Shown here: positions 1 to 10,800 of the stretch, piece after piece
Layout: every line of letters starts with the position of its first letter
Numbering within the stretch: the stretch's first letter is position 1
Assembly: GCA_905221605.1 (NCBI GenBank)
Contig: CAJNDS010000946.1
Location: 642,077 to 706,076 of the forward strand
DNA length: 64,000 nucleotides
Source: Symbiodinium natans
Lineage: Eukaryota; Sar; Dinophyceae; Suessiales; Symbiodiniaceae
Reading direction: 5' to 3'
Notes under the pieces: generated by a model
The model's input: the letters and a program-made list of their open reading frames with translations, nothing else
The model's database searches: none
What the model was told of the DNA's origin: nothing
Program-made: the position numbers and the translations under genes

Positions 1-88
1 TAAACCCTAAACCCTAAACCCTAAACCCTAAACCCTAAACCCTAGACCCTAGACCCTAAACCCTAAACCCTAAACCCTAAACCCTAAG
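1..88. repeat. Terminal-type telomere array (CCCTAAA)n
   Basis: About 12 head-to-tail copies of the C-rich telomere heptamer, two of them CCCTAGA variants, beginning at base 1. The strand polarity is that of a left chromosome end. Interstitial arrays of the same length occur all through the window, so the true end is likely but not proven. Confidence 0.8.
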
Positions 89-93
89 CCGAG

Positions 94-164
94 GCAAACA
101 GATCGACGACGGGGGCCACTGCTGGGCCTACTGCCAGAGCGATGCGGGTTGGACGCCAAGCAGG
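94..164 (+). CDS. Candidate exon, Cys-containing, unknown protein
   Basis: This island lies between the telomere array (AG at 92-93) and a G-type array whose first bases give a GT donor. One frame reads KQIDDGGHCWAYCQSDAG, starting after two bases that complete a previous codon. Two cysteines flank a WAY tripeptide. I do not recognise the family. It would be the most telomere-proximal coding segment. Openness of 23 codons alone is weak evidence. Confidence 0.4.
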
Positions 165-787
165 GTTTCGGGTTTAGGGTTTAGGGTTTGGGGTTTCGGG
201 TTTAGGGTTTGGGGTTTGGGGGTTTGGGGGTTTGGGGGTTTGGGGGTTTGGGGGTTTAGGGTTTAGGGTTTAGGGTTTAGGGTTTAGGGTTTGGGGGTTT
301 GGGGTTTAGGATTTAGGGGTTTAGGGTTTGGGGTTTGGGGTTTAGGGGTGGCCCAACCACCTTCCCAACATACCAAGCCCGCAGCCCTAAACCTGGAACC
401 CTAAACCCTAAACCCTAAACCCTAAACCCTAAACCCTAAACCCTAAACCCTAAACCCTAAACCCTAAACCCTAAACCCTAAACCCTAAACTCTAAACCTG
501 GAACCCTAGGCCAGCCTAAGCCTTAAGCCCTCAGGCCTAAGCCCTATACCCTATGCCCTCTGCCCCAAACCTAAACCCTAAGCCCTACAGCAAACCCTAC
601 CTAGCCTATGCAAGGCTATTCCCACCATTCATCCCTCGGCCCTCGCACCCCTGAAGGCCGAACCTTCAAACCTGAACCCTAAACCCTAAACCCTGAACCC
701 TACACCCCAAACCCTAAACCCTAAACCCCAAACCCCAAACCCTAAACCCCAAATCCCAAACCCTAAACCCTAAACCCTACGCCACAG

Positions 788-858
788 GCCCGGACCCCTC
801 CTCCTGTGGCGCCTCTTGGGTCTGCTGTGACCAGGTGGGACCCTCAGGGCTTCAAAGG
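788..858 (+). CDS. Candidate exon, unknown protein
   Basis: A 71-nt island between a C-type array ending in CACAG and a GT donor that opens a G-type array. It is open in two frames; one is rich in Ser/Cys and the other contains VTRWDPQGFKG. The latter keeps phase with the island at 94-164. The frame is unresolved. Confidence 0.3.
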
Positions 859-863
859 GTTTT

Positions 864-1012
864 CGGGTTTTTCGGGGTTTTGGGGGTTTAGGGGTTTAGG
901 GGTTTAGGGTTTAGGGGTTTAGGGGTTTAGGGGTTTAGGGGTTTAGGGGTTTAGGTGTTTAGGGGTTTAGGAGTTTAGGGGTTTAGGGGTTTAGGGGTTT
1001 AGGGTTTAAGGT
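864..1012. repeat. Octamer variant array (TTTAGGGG)n
   Basis: About 15 copies of an 8-bp telomere variant with one extra G, with a few TTTAGGTG and TTTAGGAG units, directly after a candidate exon that ends near 858. Confidence 0.85.
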
Positions 1013-1450
1013 TTGGGAGTTTTGGGTTTTTTGGGCGTTAGGGGTTATGGGGACTAGGGCTTCAGGGTGTTAGGGTTTTTGGGGTTTCCTGTGGTCTTAG
1101 AGTCTGATAGGATTTCAGGGGTTTAGATGGACTTGGGGCTTGAGACGGTTTGAGGGCTTTGCGCACTCCGTACCGCGCGCTTCTGTGGAGGGTTCATTGG
1201 CTCGGGGCCGGGGGGGTTTCCTGGCAGCCCTCAAGCCTGAACCCTCAATCCTGAACTACTATTTGCGTAAGAATTCCCCAAAAAAATCAAGAAGTAATTG
1301 TCCTCATAAGGAAGAACACCTTCTTTTTTTTTGGGGGGGGGTTCAGTTCGTGTTAGTCACACTCGACCTACACCCCAACCCTAAACCCTGAGCCCTGAAC
1401 CCTGAACCCTGAACCCTGAACCCTGAACCCTAAACCCTAAACCCTTGCAG

Positions 1451-1525
1451 AGAATGGGGGAGAAGCAGAAGCCGAAGCCCCGGACCTAAGCTCCTTTGGT
1501 TGGAGAGCCAGGATGTTAGTCACAG
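1451..1525 (+). CDS. Candidate exon, unknown protein
   Basis: A 75-nt island after TTGCAG with donor GTTAAAAG. It is open in two frames, either an Arg/Ser-rich reading (EWGRSRSRSPGPK) or an acidic one (GGEAEAEAPDLSSFG). The first keeps phase with the island at 788-858. Confidence 0.3.
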
Positions 1526-2319
1526 GTTAAAAGAAGGATTCTAGGCATTCATGGTTTAGGGTTTAGGGTTTAGGCTACTAATCAGGGATTCTAGGGCTTT
1601 TAGGGGTTCTAGGGGATTCTCGGGTTTTTTTGGGTTCTAGGGGCTCTAGGTATTCTAGGGGTTTGGGGCTTACGGTTGAAATTAGGTTTGAGGGTTTAGG
1701 GTTTCGGTTTTTGGGTGTAGAAAGTTTGGGATGCAGGTGGAACTACGTGAAGCAGCCCACCATTTAAATAAGACTTTACGCCTTATAGCTAGAGCGGTAC
1801 TAGTAGCTCGGCTAATTATAGGCTTGAAAAGTTGTAGGGAATTTCGGCTTAGGTCACGTGAGCCGAGTTACCTCACAATCCTGGTTCTGCGGCTCGTTTT
1901 GGTGGGGGAAGCAAGGGGGGGGAGGGTGGGGCGGGCTGTGGGCGGAGCACTTTTGCTGGAGTGTTGCCATGTATTTGTTTGTGTTTTTTGGTAGGTTTTG
2001 AGCGTTTTGGTGGGGAAGCAAGGGGGGAGGGTGGGACGGAAGCGTGGCGGAGCACTTTTGCTGGAGTGTTGTCATTTTTTTTGTCATTTGTGGGTCGTTT
2101 TGGTGGGGAAGTCTCGCAGGGGCCCGGGAACACGCTGCAGCCTGCGAGGACCATGAGTGGCGCGCTGATCCTTCTGTCAAGTGCACCGCTGCCGCTTGGG
2201 CTAACACCCTGGATTTAGGGTTTAGGGTTTAGGGTTTAGGGTTTTGGGCGATAGATAGGCCCTAATCCCCTAAACCCCTGTAGGATACTATCAGCCAGAA
2301 ACCCGAACCCTTCGCACAG

Positions 2320-2365
2320 AATCCTCAGCAGCAATCGGGGGCAGTGCTTATGCTCTCGGTGAAGG
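2320..2365 (+). CDS. Candidate small exon
   Basis: A 46-nt island after CGCACAG with donor GTTTAAGG, followed by G-type repeats. It is open in two frames (NPQQQSGAVLMLSVKG or an Ala/Gly-rich reading). Weak support. Confidence 0.2.
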
Positions 2366-2449
2366 GTTTAAGGATTGGGTTCAGGGTTTAGGGTTTAGGG
2401 TTCAGGGTTCAGGGTTTAGGGTTTAGGGTTTAGGGTTTAGGGTTTAGGG

Positions 2450-2550
2450 TTGGGATGTTCCCGCTTATACTGACAGTTCTTAATTGGGATTATCGTGCCC
2501 CCTACTATCGTTCCCATTAAGGACTGTTAGGATAAGGGTGAACATCCCAA
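2450..2550. mobile_element. MITE family 1, 101-bp palindromic element
   Basis: The termini TTGGGATGTTC and GAACATCCCAA are inverted, and the internal arms (ACTGACAG...CTGTTAGGA) extend the hairpin. Length is 101 bp, the same as the copy at 53046-53146. It abuts a G-type array on its left. Confidence 0.75.
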
Positions 2551-2666
2551 GTCTAGGGTTTCGGGTCAGGGGTGAGGGCCTCATTCTCCTCGCGGCTTGA
2601 ATCCCCGAAGCCTAAACCCTAAACCCTAAACCCTAAACCCTAAACCCTAAACCCTAAACCCTCTCA

Positions 2667-3375
2667 GCCCGGAAGCTGAGACCACGAAGCCGCAGCGCCA
2701 CCCCAAACCCCAATCCCTAAACTACTAAGAGAATTTCGAAATGAGCGTTGATCTAAAGGTCCTTGTGTGGCACGTAGTAGGCAGTGACCCACACGGCATT
2801 AAGATATGCCTCCGCGAAAGATCCGGGTCGGGATTGCGCAAGTCATTTTTTCGCGAAAGTTCTTACGTAGCCCAGGTCTTGTTCTATATTGCCAGCAGCT
2901 TTCAGGTTTTCAGTTTCCTGCTGGACTGCCCGGATGACTCCGAAATACTCGCAGAGCCAAGGGGATCCGGAAGCGGTTCTCAGGGCGAAAGTTCCGCGTA
3001 AGCCCCGCATACGTCGAGGGTAGCCATTCCAAGGACAGTGCTCATCTGAGGTGCGGGTTGGCTGTTATTGGGATTCATATTCTCCGAAATAGTGAAACCA
3101 ATCCATTGCCGAAGGAACTGCAAGACCCTGTATGGTTCTGGACTTGAGCCCTAAGCCTGGAACCCTCAACGCTCAAATTTCCCTTGTTGAAGCTTAGGGA
3201 TCTAGACCTTGGTCTGGGCCAATAGCATAAACCTGCATCGCGATGGGTCCCCGAAAGTTTTGCGGCAGTTATTTGTCTCGCGAAGACGGTTCTTTCGGGA
3301 TGAAAGAATTTAGATCACAGCTCAAATGTATGATCACCTATACCCTAAACCCGAATCCCCAAACCCTAAACCCAG
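2667..3375. other. Mostly array-free stretch, no confident gene
   Basis: About 700 bp with almost no telomere-like repeats. An 86-codon open frame at 2741-3001 is not flanked by arrays or convincing splice sites, and nothing in it is recognised. Several TTCGCGAAAG-type short palindromes occur. Confidence 0.4.
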
Positions 3376-3389
3376 AGGTTCCTGCGCAG

Positions 3390-3450
3390 CACGACAAGTT
3401 TGTGCAGCTGCGCATGACCCTGGACTCTGATATGAGGCCCATGGATCAGG
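3390..3450 (+). CDS. Candidate exon, unknown protein (possible EF-A upstream exon)
   Basis: The island follows a C-type array and TGCGCAG, and ends at a GT donor before a G-type array. Its frame is HDKFVQLRMTLDSDMRPMDQ. The composition is protein-like, with no low-complexity bias. It lies upstream of the first confident EF-A exon on the same strand, but the phase link was not established. Confidence 0.45.
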
Positions 3451-4135
3451 GTTTTACGGGGGTTTAGGGTTTATTAGGGTTTATGGGAGTTAAGGGTTCG
3501 GGTGTAAGGTTTAGGGTTTAGGGTTTATAGCTGTTGAGGGTTGAGAGCTTTTTGGGCTTTTAGGGTTTACAGGGCGTATGGAGGTTGAGGGTTTGGGATT
3601 TAGGGTTTAGGGTTATGGGTTTCGGGCTTATGGGGGTTCGGGTTTAGGGCTTTTCGGGCTTATGGGGCTTATGGGGCTTAGAGGGCTTTTACGGCTTATG
3701 GGCTTGCAGGGCTTGCACGTCTTATAAGGTTTCTAGGCTTCAGGGTTTAGGTTTTTAGGGTCTGCGGTTTTGTGATTTGGGCCTTGTCTTGATAAGCAAA
3801 CGGTTTTCCCGAGCAGGAAGTCTTTAACAAGTGGGTTCACTATATCTTCCCACCTCCCCAGAAAAAGGTTGGTTACATAGGGTGCATGCGGCGACCCTAT
3901 GCCCCAAGCCTTAAACCCTAAACCCTAAGCCCTAAACCCTAAACCCTCAACCGTTCCCTAATCCGTGAGTAAGAGGAAGCAACTCTATAGACTGAACCCT
4001 AATTCCCCCAATTTCCTATGAACGTGTTAAGAGCTGTCGTGGCTAAAGCCCCAAGTCTATATCCCAAAACTCTAAACTCTAAAACCCTAAACCCCAAGTT
4101 CCCATCAAGAGCTAGGAGGGTTGCTTCAGCCAAGG

Positions 4136-4246
4136 GACCAAAGGAGGGACCCTTATAAGGGACTTCAGTGGTTATTTGGGGGTTGTTTTAGACGATATCA
4201 GGTACAGACAGGGGTTAGAGAGGGAATAAGATCCAGGTTTTTCTGG
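4136..4246. mobile_element. MITE family 3 copy (GGAGGGACCC...)
   Basis: The element begins AAAGGAGGGACCCTTATAAG, contains TTATTTGGGGGTT and ends near GGGAATAAGATC. This family recurs at 5530-5690, 6297-6420, 34730-34790, 35727-35860, 38914-39056, 39133-39215, 54840-55005 and 60852-60900. Confidence 0.6.
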
Positions 4247-4542
4247 GGGTCAACCCTAAACCCTAAACCTTAAACCCTAAACCCTAAACCCTATAGCCCC
4301 CAATTGAGGGTGTAACAGGGCTCAGGGCCCTCGGGAGGGAACTCCTTGGGGTTTTAGGATGCTCGGGGGCTGGGTTTAGGGATCAGAGGGTTTAGAGGGT
4401 TTTGGGATTCTAGGGCTTTAGGGCTTCTAGGGCTTCGAGGGCTTAGAGGGTTTAGGGTTTAGGGTTTAGGGTTTAGGGTTTAGGGTTTAGGGTTTAGAGG
4501 GCTTAGAGGGCCTAGAGGTGCAGTGTGGGCCCCTGTTTTCAG

Positions 4543-4587
4543 GGTACTCGAGAATGGCCTGGAATGCCCATGTCGGACCTTTCTAGG
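4543..4587 (+). CDS. Candidate exon just upstream of EF-A
   Basis: A 45-nt island after TTTTCAG with donor GTTTGGGG. The frame VLENGLECPCRTFLG ends with two bases that would join in phase to the exon at 4860. The join is plausible only. Confidence 0.3.
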
Positions 4588-4859
4588 GTTTGGGGCTTAG
4601 GGCTTAGGGCTTAGGGCTTAGGGCTTAGGGCTTAGGGTTTAGGGTTTAGGGGTCACGGGTTTGGGGTTTTTGGGGTTCAGGGTTTAGGGTTTAGTAGGGT
4701 AGGGGGTTCTAGGTTGTTATGGGAATGTTCAGAGGTAGAGGTTTGGGGTTTCCGAAGGCCCAAAAGCATCAAACCCTAAATCCTAAACCCTAAACCCTAA
4801 TCCCTAAACCCTAAACACTAGACCGCTTGTAGCCTAAAGCCATCGGTTGCAGCGTGCAG

Positions 4860-7800
4860 GCAGTACGGCCTTGTCGACCCTGCGAATGTGAAGGAGCTCT
4901 GGAAGCGGTGCTGGACCCCAGTGGGAGAAAGCCTATAAGGTTCAGGGGTTGGGGGTTGAGGGTTGAAGGTTGAAGGTTGAGGGTTTAGCATTTAGCGTTT
5001 TAGGGGCTTAGGGGCTTAGGGGCTTAGGGAGGTTTAGAGTTCAGGGCTCAGAGATTCGCTACACCTACATGCACACAAAGTGCTGCTGTGAGAAGTTTTG
5101 CGCTCGTCAACCTAGAAGCAGCCTGACAGGGAGGAGAGAGGGCGTCCGTTGGCTTGGCTCGCCCTTAAACAGCTTCCCTCTCTGCAACCCCCCCCCCCCC
5201 CGGCCCCCCCAACTTTTCACCCCCTCACCAATCGAGCTTGTAAAGGGTTCCTCATGATTTGTGAGTGAGCCACCAGAAGGGACGAACACGGACTGGCCCC
5301 TAAACCCCAAACCCCAAACCCCAAACCCTAAGCCCTAAGCACTAAACCCTGAACCCTATCTCCGAAACCCCAAACCCTAAACCCGACAACCCTGTTCTGG
5401 TCAGGCTGGATTACAACGGCAACGGCATTGTCAGCTTGGCAGAAATTGCCCGGAAGCCAAGTGTGGAGATGTTTGGGGATTGGAATTCTTCAGAGATTCC
5501 GCGGTGTAGGGTTTAGGGCTTTCGCGGGATTAAAGGAGGGACCCTCAAAAGGGACCTTAGGAGTTATTTAGGGGCTACTTTGGTACATAGGGGCTTTATA
5601 AAGCATATATAGGGGTTCGGGGGTTCCATAGGGGAATAAGGTTAAGGGTCTAGGGGTCTCTCCTCATACCCCTGAAGAGATGTTTTGTTGTGTGGGTCAT
5701 TTCCCCAAGTTCGGTGTCTGTCTTAAGCCATCAGAAAGCCCCAAAAGCCCCCAAGCGCCCTGAACCCCAAAACCCTATAAACCCCAAGCCTCATACCCTG
5801 AACCCTAAACCCTGCTCGTAGACCTCAAACCTGAACCCTAAACCCTAAGCCCTAAGCCCTAGACCCTAGACCTCAAACCTAAACCCTAAACCTCAAACCT
5901 TAACCCAAGAACCCTAAGCCTCAAACCCTAAACCCTAAACCCTAGACCTCAAACCCCCAAAGCCTAAAACCCTAAACCCTAAGCCCCAAACCCTTAACCC
6001 TAAACCTCCTTTAGGACAAGCTCGCGGTGGAGATGGTGGCTTCCGGAGCCTGGCCCTCATGGCTCAACAACAAGCCGGCGTCGGGACCCCCGGACTACTT
6101 TTTAAGTTCAGTTCAGGGTTTATTAGGGTTTAGGGTTTAGGGTTTAGGGTTTAGGATTTAGGGCTTAGGGCTTCGGGTTTAGGCCCGATTCGGGTCTTCA
6201 AGTCTGTTTCCGTCTTTGCGCGCCCGAGACGCCGAAAGTTTCGGCAAGCTTACGCCGGGCCTCAGAACCGAGGATCGGTTCATCTCACTCTTTCCCCTAT
6301 TAAAGGGGTATAAGGAGGGACCCTGCAAGGGACCCTAATTTTCTTCCCCTATATAACCCCTATATGTATATATATAACCTTATATAGTTTTTAGATACCT
6401 AAGTAGCCCCCCCCAATGACCCCTAAAGAACTCCTTGGAAGCCCAGTGGTACCCTTTACCCTTTTTTTGGGTTCTGGTTTCCCTTATGAAGTAGCCAACT
6501 AAAAAAAGGGTGCCCTTATTCTTGTATCGTTCCTGGGCTACGATGGCTCCCTAAAGCCTGCAAAGCCTCAGACCCTGCGCACTGCACAATCACCCTGGGA
6601 ACCCCCTTAACCCTTTGGCCCTAAAGCCTAAGACCCTCTAACCACTAAACCCTAAAGCCCCCAAAAAAAGCTAAGAGGAGCCCTGAAAAGACAACCTCAC
6701 CCTGAAAGGGTGCATAGGGCTGTCGAGTTACAGGGTTGCAGGGGTATGGGGTTATTTTATAGGGCTGAGGTTAAGCCCTCAACTTTAGACGCAAAGCCGC
6801 GAAACCCCCAAACCGCCATAAGCCTTAAACCCCTAAGCCCTCGAAGCCCAAACCCCAAAACCCCAAGTCCCTAAACTTTTCGAACCACCAAACCTTACAC
6901 CCCTAAACCCCGAAAGCCTTAAACCTCCCCTAATCCCTAAACCCTAACCCCTAAAACCCCTGGAAAGGGCCTCCCCAGTGCTGAAAAAACATCCCAAAGC
7001 ACACAGCTCCTTAGGTTGATGCGTGCCTACAAGAAGACGCTCCTAAAGGACGGGGATAAGGGGTTTAGGGCTTCGGGTGTTGGAGTTTGGGGTCCAGGGT
7101 TTTGAAGGTTTAGGGTTTCTTGCATTTTTCTACGCCCTAAACCCTAACCCTTTTGTTGGCGTTGCGATTTAGCAGCTTAGCCTAGCTGTTGGGTCCATAG
7201 TGTAGCACCCTCACCAGAGGACCCCAAAAGGGGTCTAGGATTTAGGGTTTAGGGGTTTAGGGTTTAGGGTTTAGGTTCTAGGGTTTAGGGTTTAGCGAAC
7301 CATTTGTCTAGGGCTTCAGTCGTTGGAGTGGGCGTGGAGTGGATTCTGCTCTTCATGTCCAAGGAGAATCAGAATTCCTCGCTCTGACGCTCGTATCTCC
7401 CGGAGCGCTTTGGCAACAACTAGGGCCAAGCATGTCAAGACGGTGACTTTGCGTTTGCTGGGTATGTTCAGGGTCTAAGCCCCACGGCCCAAAATCCTAC
7501 AGGAAGCCTGTCAACCCTGAAGCCCAGCCCCACACCCTCACAGGACGGAGATGGCGATGACTGGGCCCGGAACTCACATGCCACACGTTGAATCCTCGAC
7601 TTTGGCTCTCTACACCCTGCACCCTAAACCTTTATTAAACCCGAAACCCTGAACCGCCCTAAACCCTGAACCTTGAACCCTGAAGACCCCAAAGCCCTAA
7701 ACCCTCATTCTTACCCCTAAAGCCTTCAGCCCTCCGAAACTGAGAAACCCCGATGCCCAGAAGCCCACACGCTCCGCGTTCTTACGCCACCTTAGAGTGA

Positions 7801-10800
7801 GGGTGTGCGGTTTGGATTCAGGTTTTGGGGTTTAGGGACCCTTAAAAAAGCCCGCAAGGCCTTCACCTTAAGCCCCCACAAGCTGTGTCTACCTTCAGGG
7901 ATGAGTCCCCCCCACCCCCCCAAGCCGCGCCCGGAAATACGAGCTGGATTGGCCTTTGTTCGGCACTTTTATAGCCTGGGATGCTGGTGTAGATGGCCCT
8001 TGTATGAATCCTCAACCCCTGTATACCCCAAACCCTAAGGCCCTAAAACCCCAAACCCCAAAACCCTTAAGCGTCCAAATAGCCCTATCAAGCTCCCAAA
8101 TACAAAGCCCCAAACCCTAACACCCGTTAAGCCCCCGCGCAAAAAGCCCCCCCCCAAACAGCCCAAAATGCCCCCCAAAACAGCCCTCCGAAAAGCCCTA
8201 TAAAGCCCTAGAAGGCCTATAACGCCCCCAAAAAAGCACCAAACTAACCCCGAAATAGCCTGCAAAGCCCCCACAAAGCCTCCCCTAAACCCTGAACCCC
8301 AAACCCCAAACCCCAAACCCCAAGCCCCAAACCCCAAACCCCAAACCCCAAACCCCAAACCCCAAACCCTAAACCCTAAACCCTAAACCCTAAACCCTAA
8401 ACCCTAAACCCTAAACCCTAAACCCTAAACCCAAGGTCGAGAAGCCGGAGTTCCATGCCTTGCTTCTGAACATGTTTTGGTTCAGCAAGCGCGGGGGCTC
8501 GGCCTTGAGGGTTTGGGGTTTAGGGTTTAGGGTTTAGGGTTTAGGGTTTAGGGTTTAGGGTTTAGGGTCTAGGGTTTAGGGTTTAGGGTTTAGGGTTTAG
8601 GGCTTGGCCTGGGGGATTTCTGGGGGTTTTACGGGGCTTCTTGGGATCAGGTACAGGGGTTTATGGGGTTTGTGGGGTTGTTAAGGGGTTTTAAGGGGTT
8701 TACAGGGTTTCTAGGGGTTTATAGGGTTTATCGGGTTTGTAAGGTGTATAGTGAATAGGGTTTACAGGGTTTATAGGTTTTACAGGGTTTTTGAGGGTTT
8801 ATAGGGCTTACGGGGTTTAGGAAGCTTAGGGGGCTTAGGGGGTTTGACGAGAGGCTTCTAGGGCTGCAAGGATTTGAGGTGTTAGGCTTCGGGGCTTCAG
8901 GGCTGCAGGCTCTGAGGGTGTCGGTTTGGTGTTTTTTTCGGGGGCCTCGGGTTGTTCGGGTTTCGGGTTTAGGGTTTAGGGCTGTGGGCTGCTTTAGTCG
9001 AACTTGGACCCCAAGCCCGAAGCCCTAATGAAAACCTTAGACCCAAAGCCCGAACTGCAGCTTGGGGCCTCTTGTTGCTTTTTTGGGTTTAGGGTTTAGG
9101 GTTTAGGGTTTAGGCTTAGAACTCCAAGGGCCCCAGGCCCTAAGCCCTAAACCCTGAACCCTAAACCCTAAACCCTAAACCCCCAACCAAATACAAATCC
9201 TACAGCCCACGAAGCCCACTGTTGGAGGCTCTGGCAGACCTTTGAAGCCGTGGACTCCAGTGCGCATCTGAGGGGCTTCTGAGCTCCAGGGTTTAGGGTT
9301 TAGGGTTTAGGGCTAGGGTTTAGGGGCTTATGGGCTCCAGGGTTAGGGGGCTTATAGGGTTTTGGGGTTAAGGGGTTTAGGATTTATGGGGTATACAAGG
9401 GGTATATGAGGGGTACCCTTTTAAGGGCCCATACTAAGGGATCATGTAGCCCGTAGAGTTTAGGGGTTAAGGGGTTTATGGGCTTTTCGGGTTTAGGGTT
9501 TCAGCGGTTGAGGGGGGCCATTTAGAAAAGGTGTTTTTTTTTTCAAAGCGGACCGAAGACTCGAGTGTTGACAGCGCCCAATAAGTGGTTTGTGCACCTC
9601 ATGAAGGGCGGAATCTACTTAAGGGCTGTATGTACCTGAAGGCTGCATAGGCACCCCTAAACCCTAAACCCTAAACCCCAAACCCTAAACCCTAAACTCT
9701 CAAGGTGAAGTGCATGACGCTGCTGCGTTGAGAGCGTAAGTGGTGCCGGCCAGAAGCCGAGGCCATGACCGCCGCATCGACGTGGCGGAGTGGGCTGCTT
9801 AGAGGGACTTTCCCGGATCCTCAACCCTAAACCTAAACCCTAAACCCTAAACCCTAAACCCTAAACCCTAAACCCTAAACCCTAAACCCTAAACCCTAAA
9901 CCATCTTTGACATCTAACGAACACGGATTCTAAGAAGAATCTCACCTTCACCTCAGCTCTTGCTAAGGAACTTATATTATCTGACCACAGCAAGCTACCC
10001 TATATCATCCCTTAAAGGGTATATGTAGGGCCCTAATTCCTTCATTCCCTACTAGGAACCAGGGGCTTAATTTAGCTTCCTTACCATGTGACAGAGCCAA
10101 CCGCAAAAGGCCCCTGACGTGGTCCTCAGGGTTTGTTGAGGGTTTATCAGGTTTAGGGTTGCACAGAGCTGGCCGAGCAGAGAAGGGACTTAAGGTTTAG
10201 GGTTTAGGGTTTAGGCTGAGTGGGTATCAGTGCTTAGGGTTGACCATGCCAGGCTTAGGACCCACAGGCTTCGGACCTCAGCTCCATTAAGACTTCAGCT
10301 CCTGTTGGCTCGAGAACCTCCCAAAACCTATATTGCCCTTATAAGGAAGAATTTAGGGAAGAATTTGTTTTATAGCTTATAAGGGCAATATACGGAGTAT
10401 TGTTCCTGTATATTTTTGGAGGGTTCTTAAGCAAGTAGTAGTCAGGCCTATGGTTTCAGTTTCAAGGGTTGCAGGGCACAGACACAAGGTTTTGAGCTTT
10501 TAGGGTTTGGGGTTTAGGGTTTGTGGTTAAAGGTTTAGGGTTTGGGTTTTTGGGGTTTGTAGGGATTTGGTTGTTCGGGTTTATAGGGTTTTGGACTTTC
10601 TGGTTTTTGAGGGTTTTTAAACCCTAAACCCTAAACCCTAAACCCTAAACCCTAAACCCCAAACCCTAAACCCTAAACCCTAAACTAGGCCTTCAGGGTT
10701 TAGGTCGAGGACACGTAGTAGACTTTCTGAAAATACCAATGGCAGCCCACAGCCGCGCACTAGTCCAAGGCCCGAAGCCCCAAAACCCGAACTCCCCACA

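Noticed and set aside
1854-2207. Overlapping frames on both strands around 1.85-2.2 kb
   Set aside because: The region is a diverged tandem duplication (CGTTTTGGTGGGGAAG, GGAGCACTTTTGCTGG twice or more) that is open in several frames; no sign of selection for one.
2741-3001. 86-codon open frame MSVDLKVLVWHVVG...
   Set aside because: Not flanked by arrays, no convincing splice sites and no recognised motif; kept as unannotated sequence.
8035-8358. 107-codon minus-strand frame rich in GFGVWGLG
   Set aside because: It translates degenerate CCCCAAACCCC repeats; low complexity with no gene-like composition.
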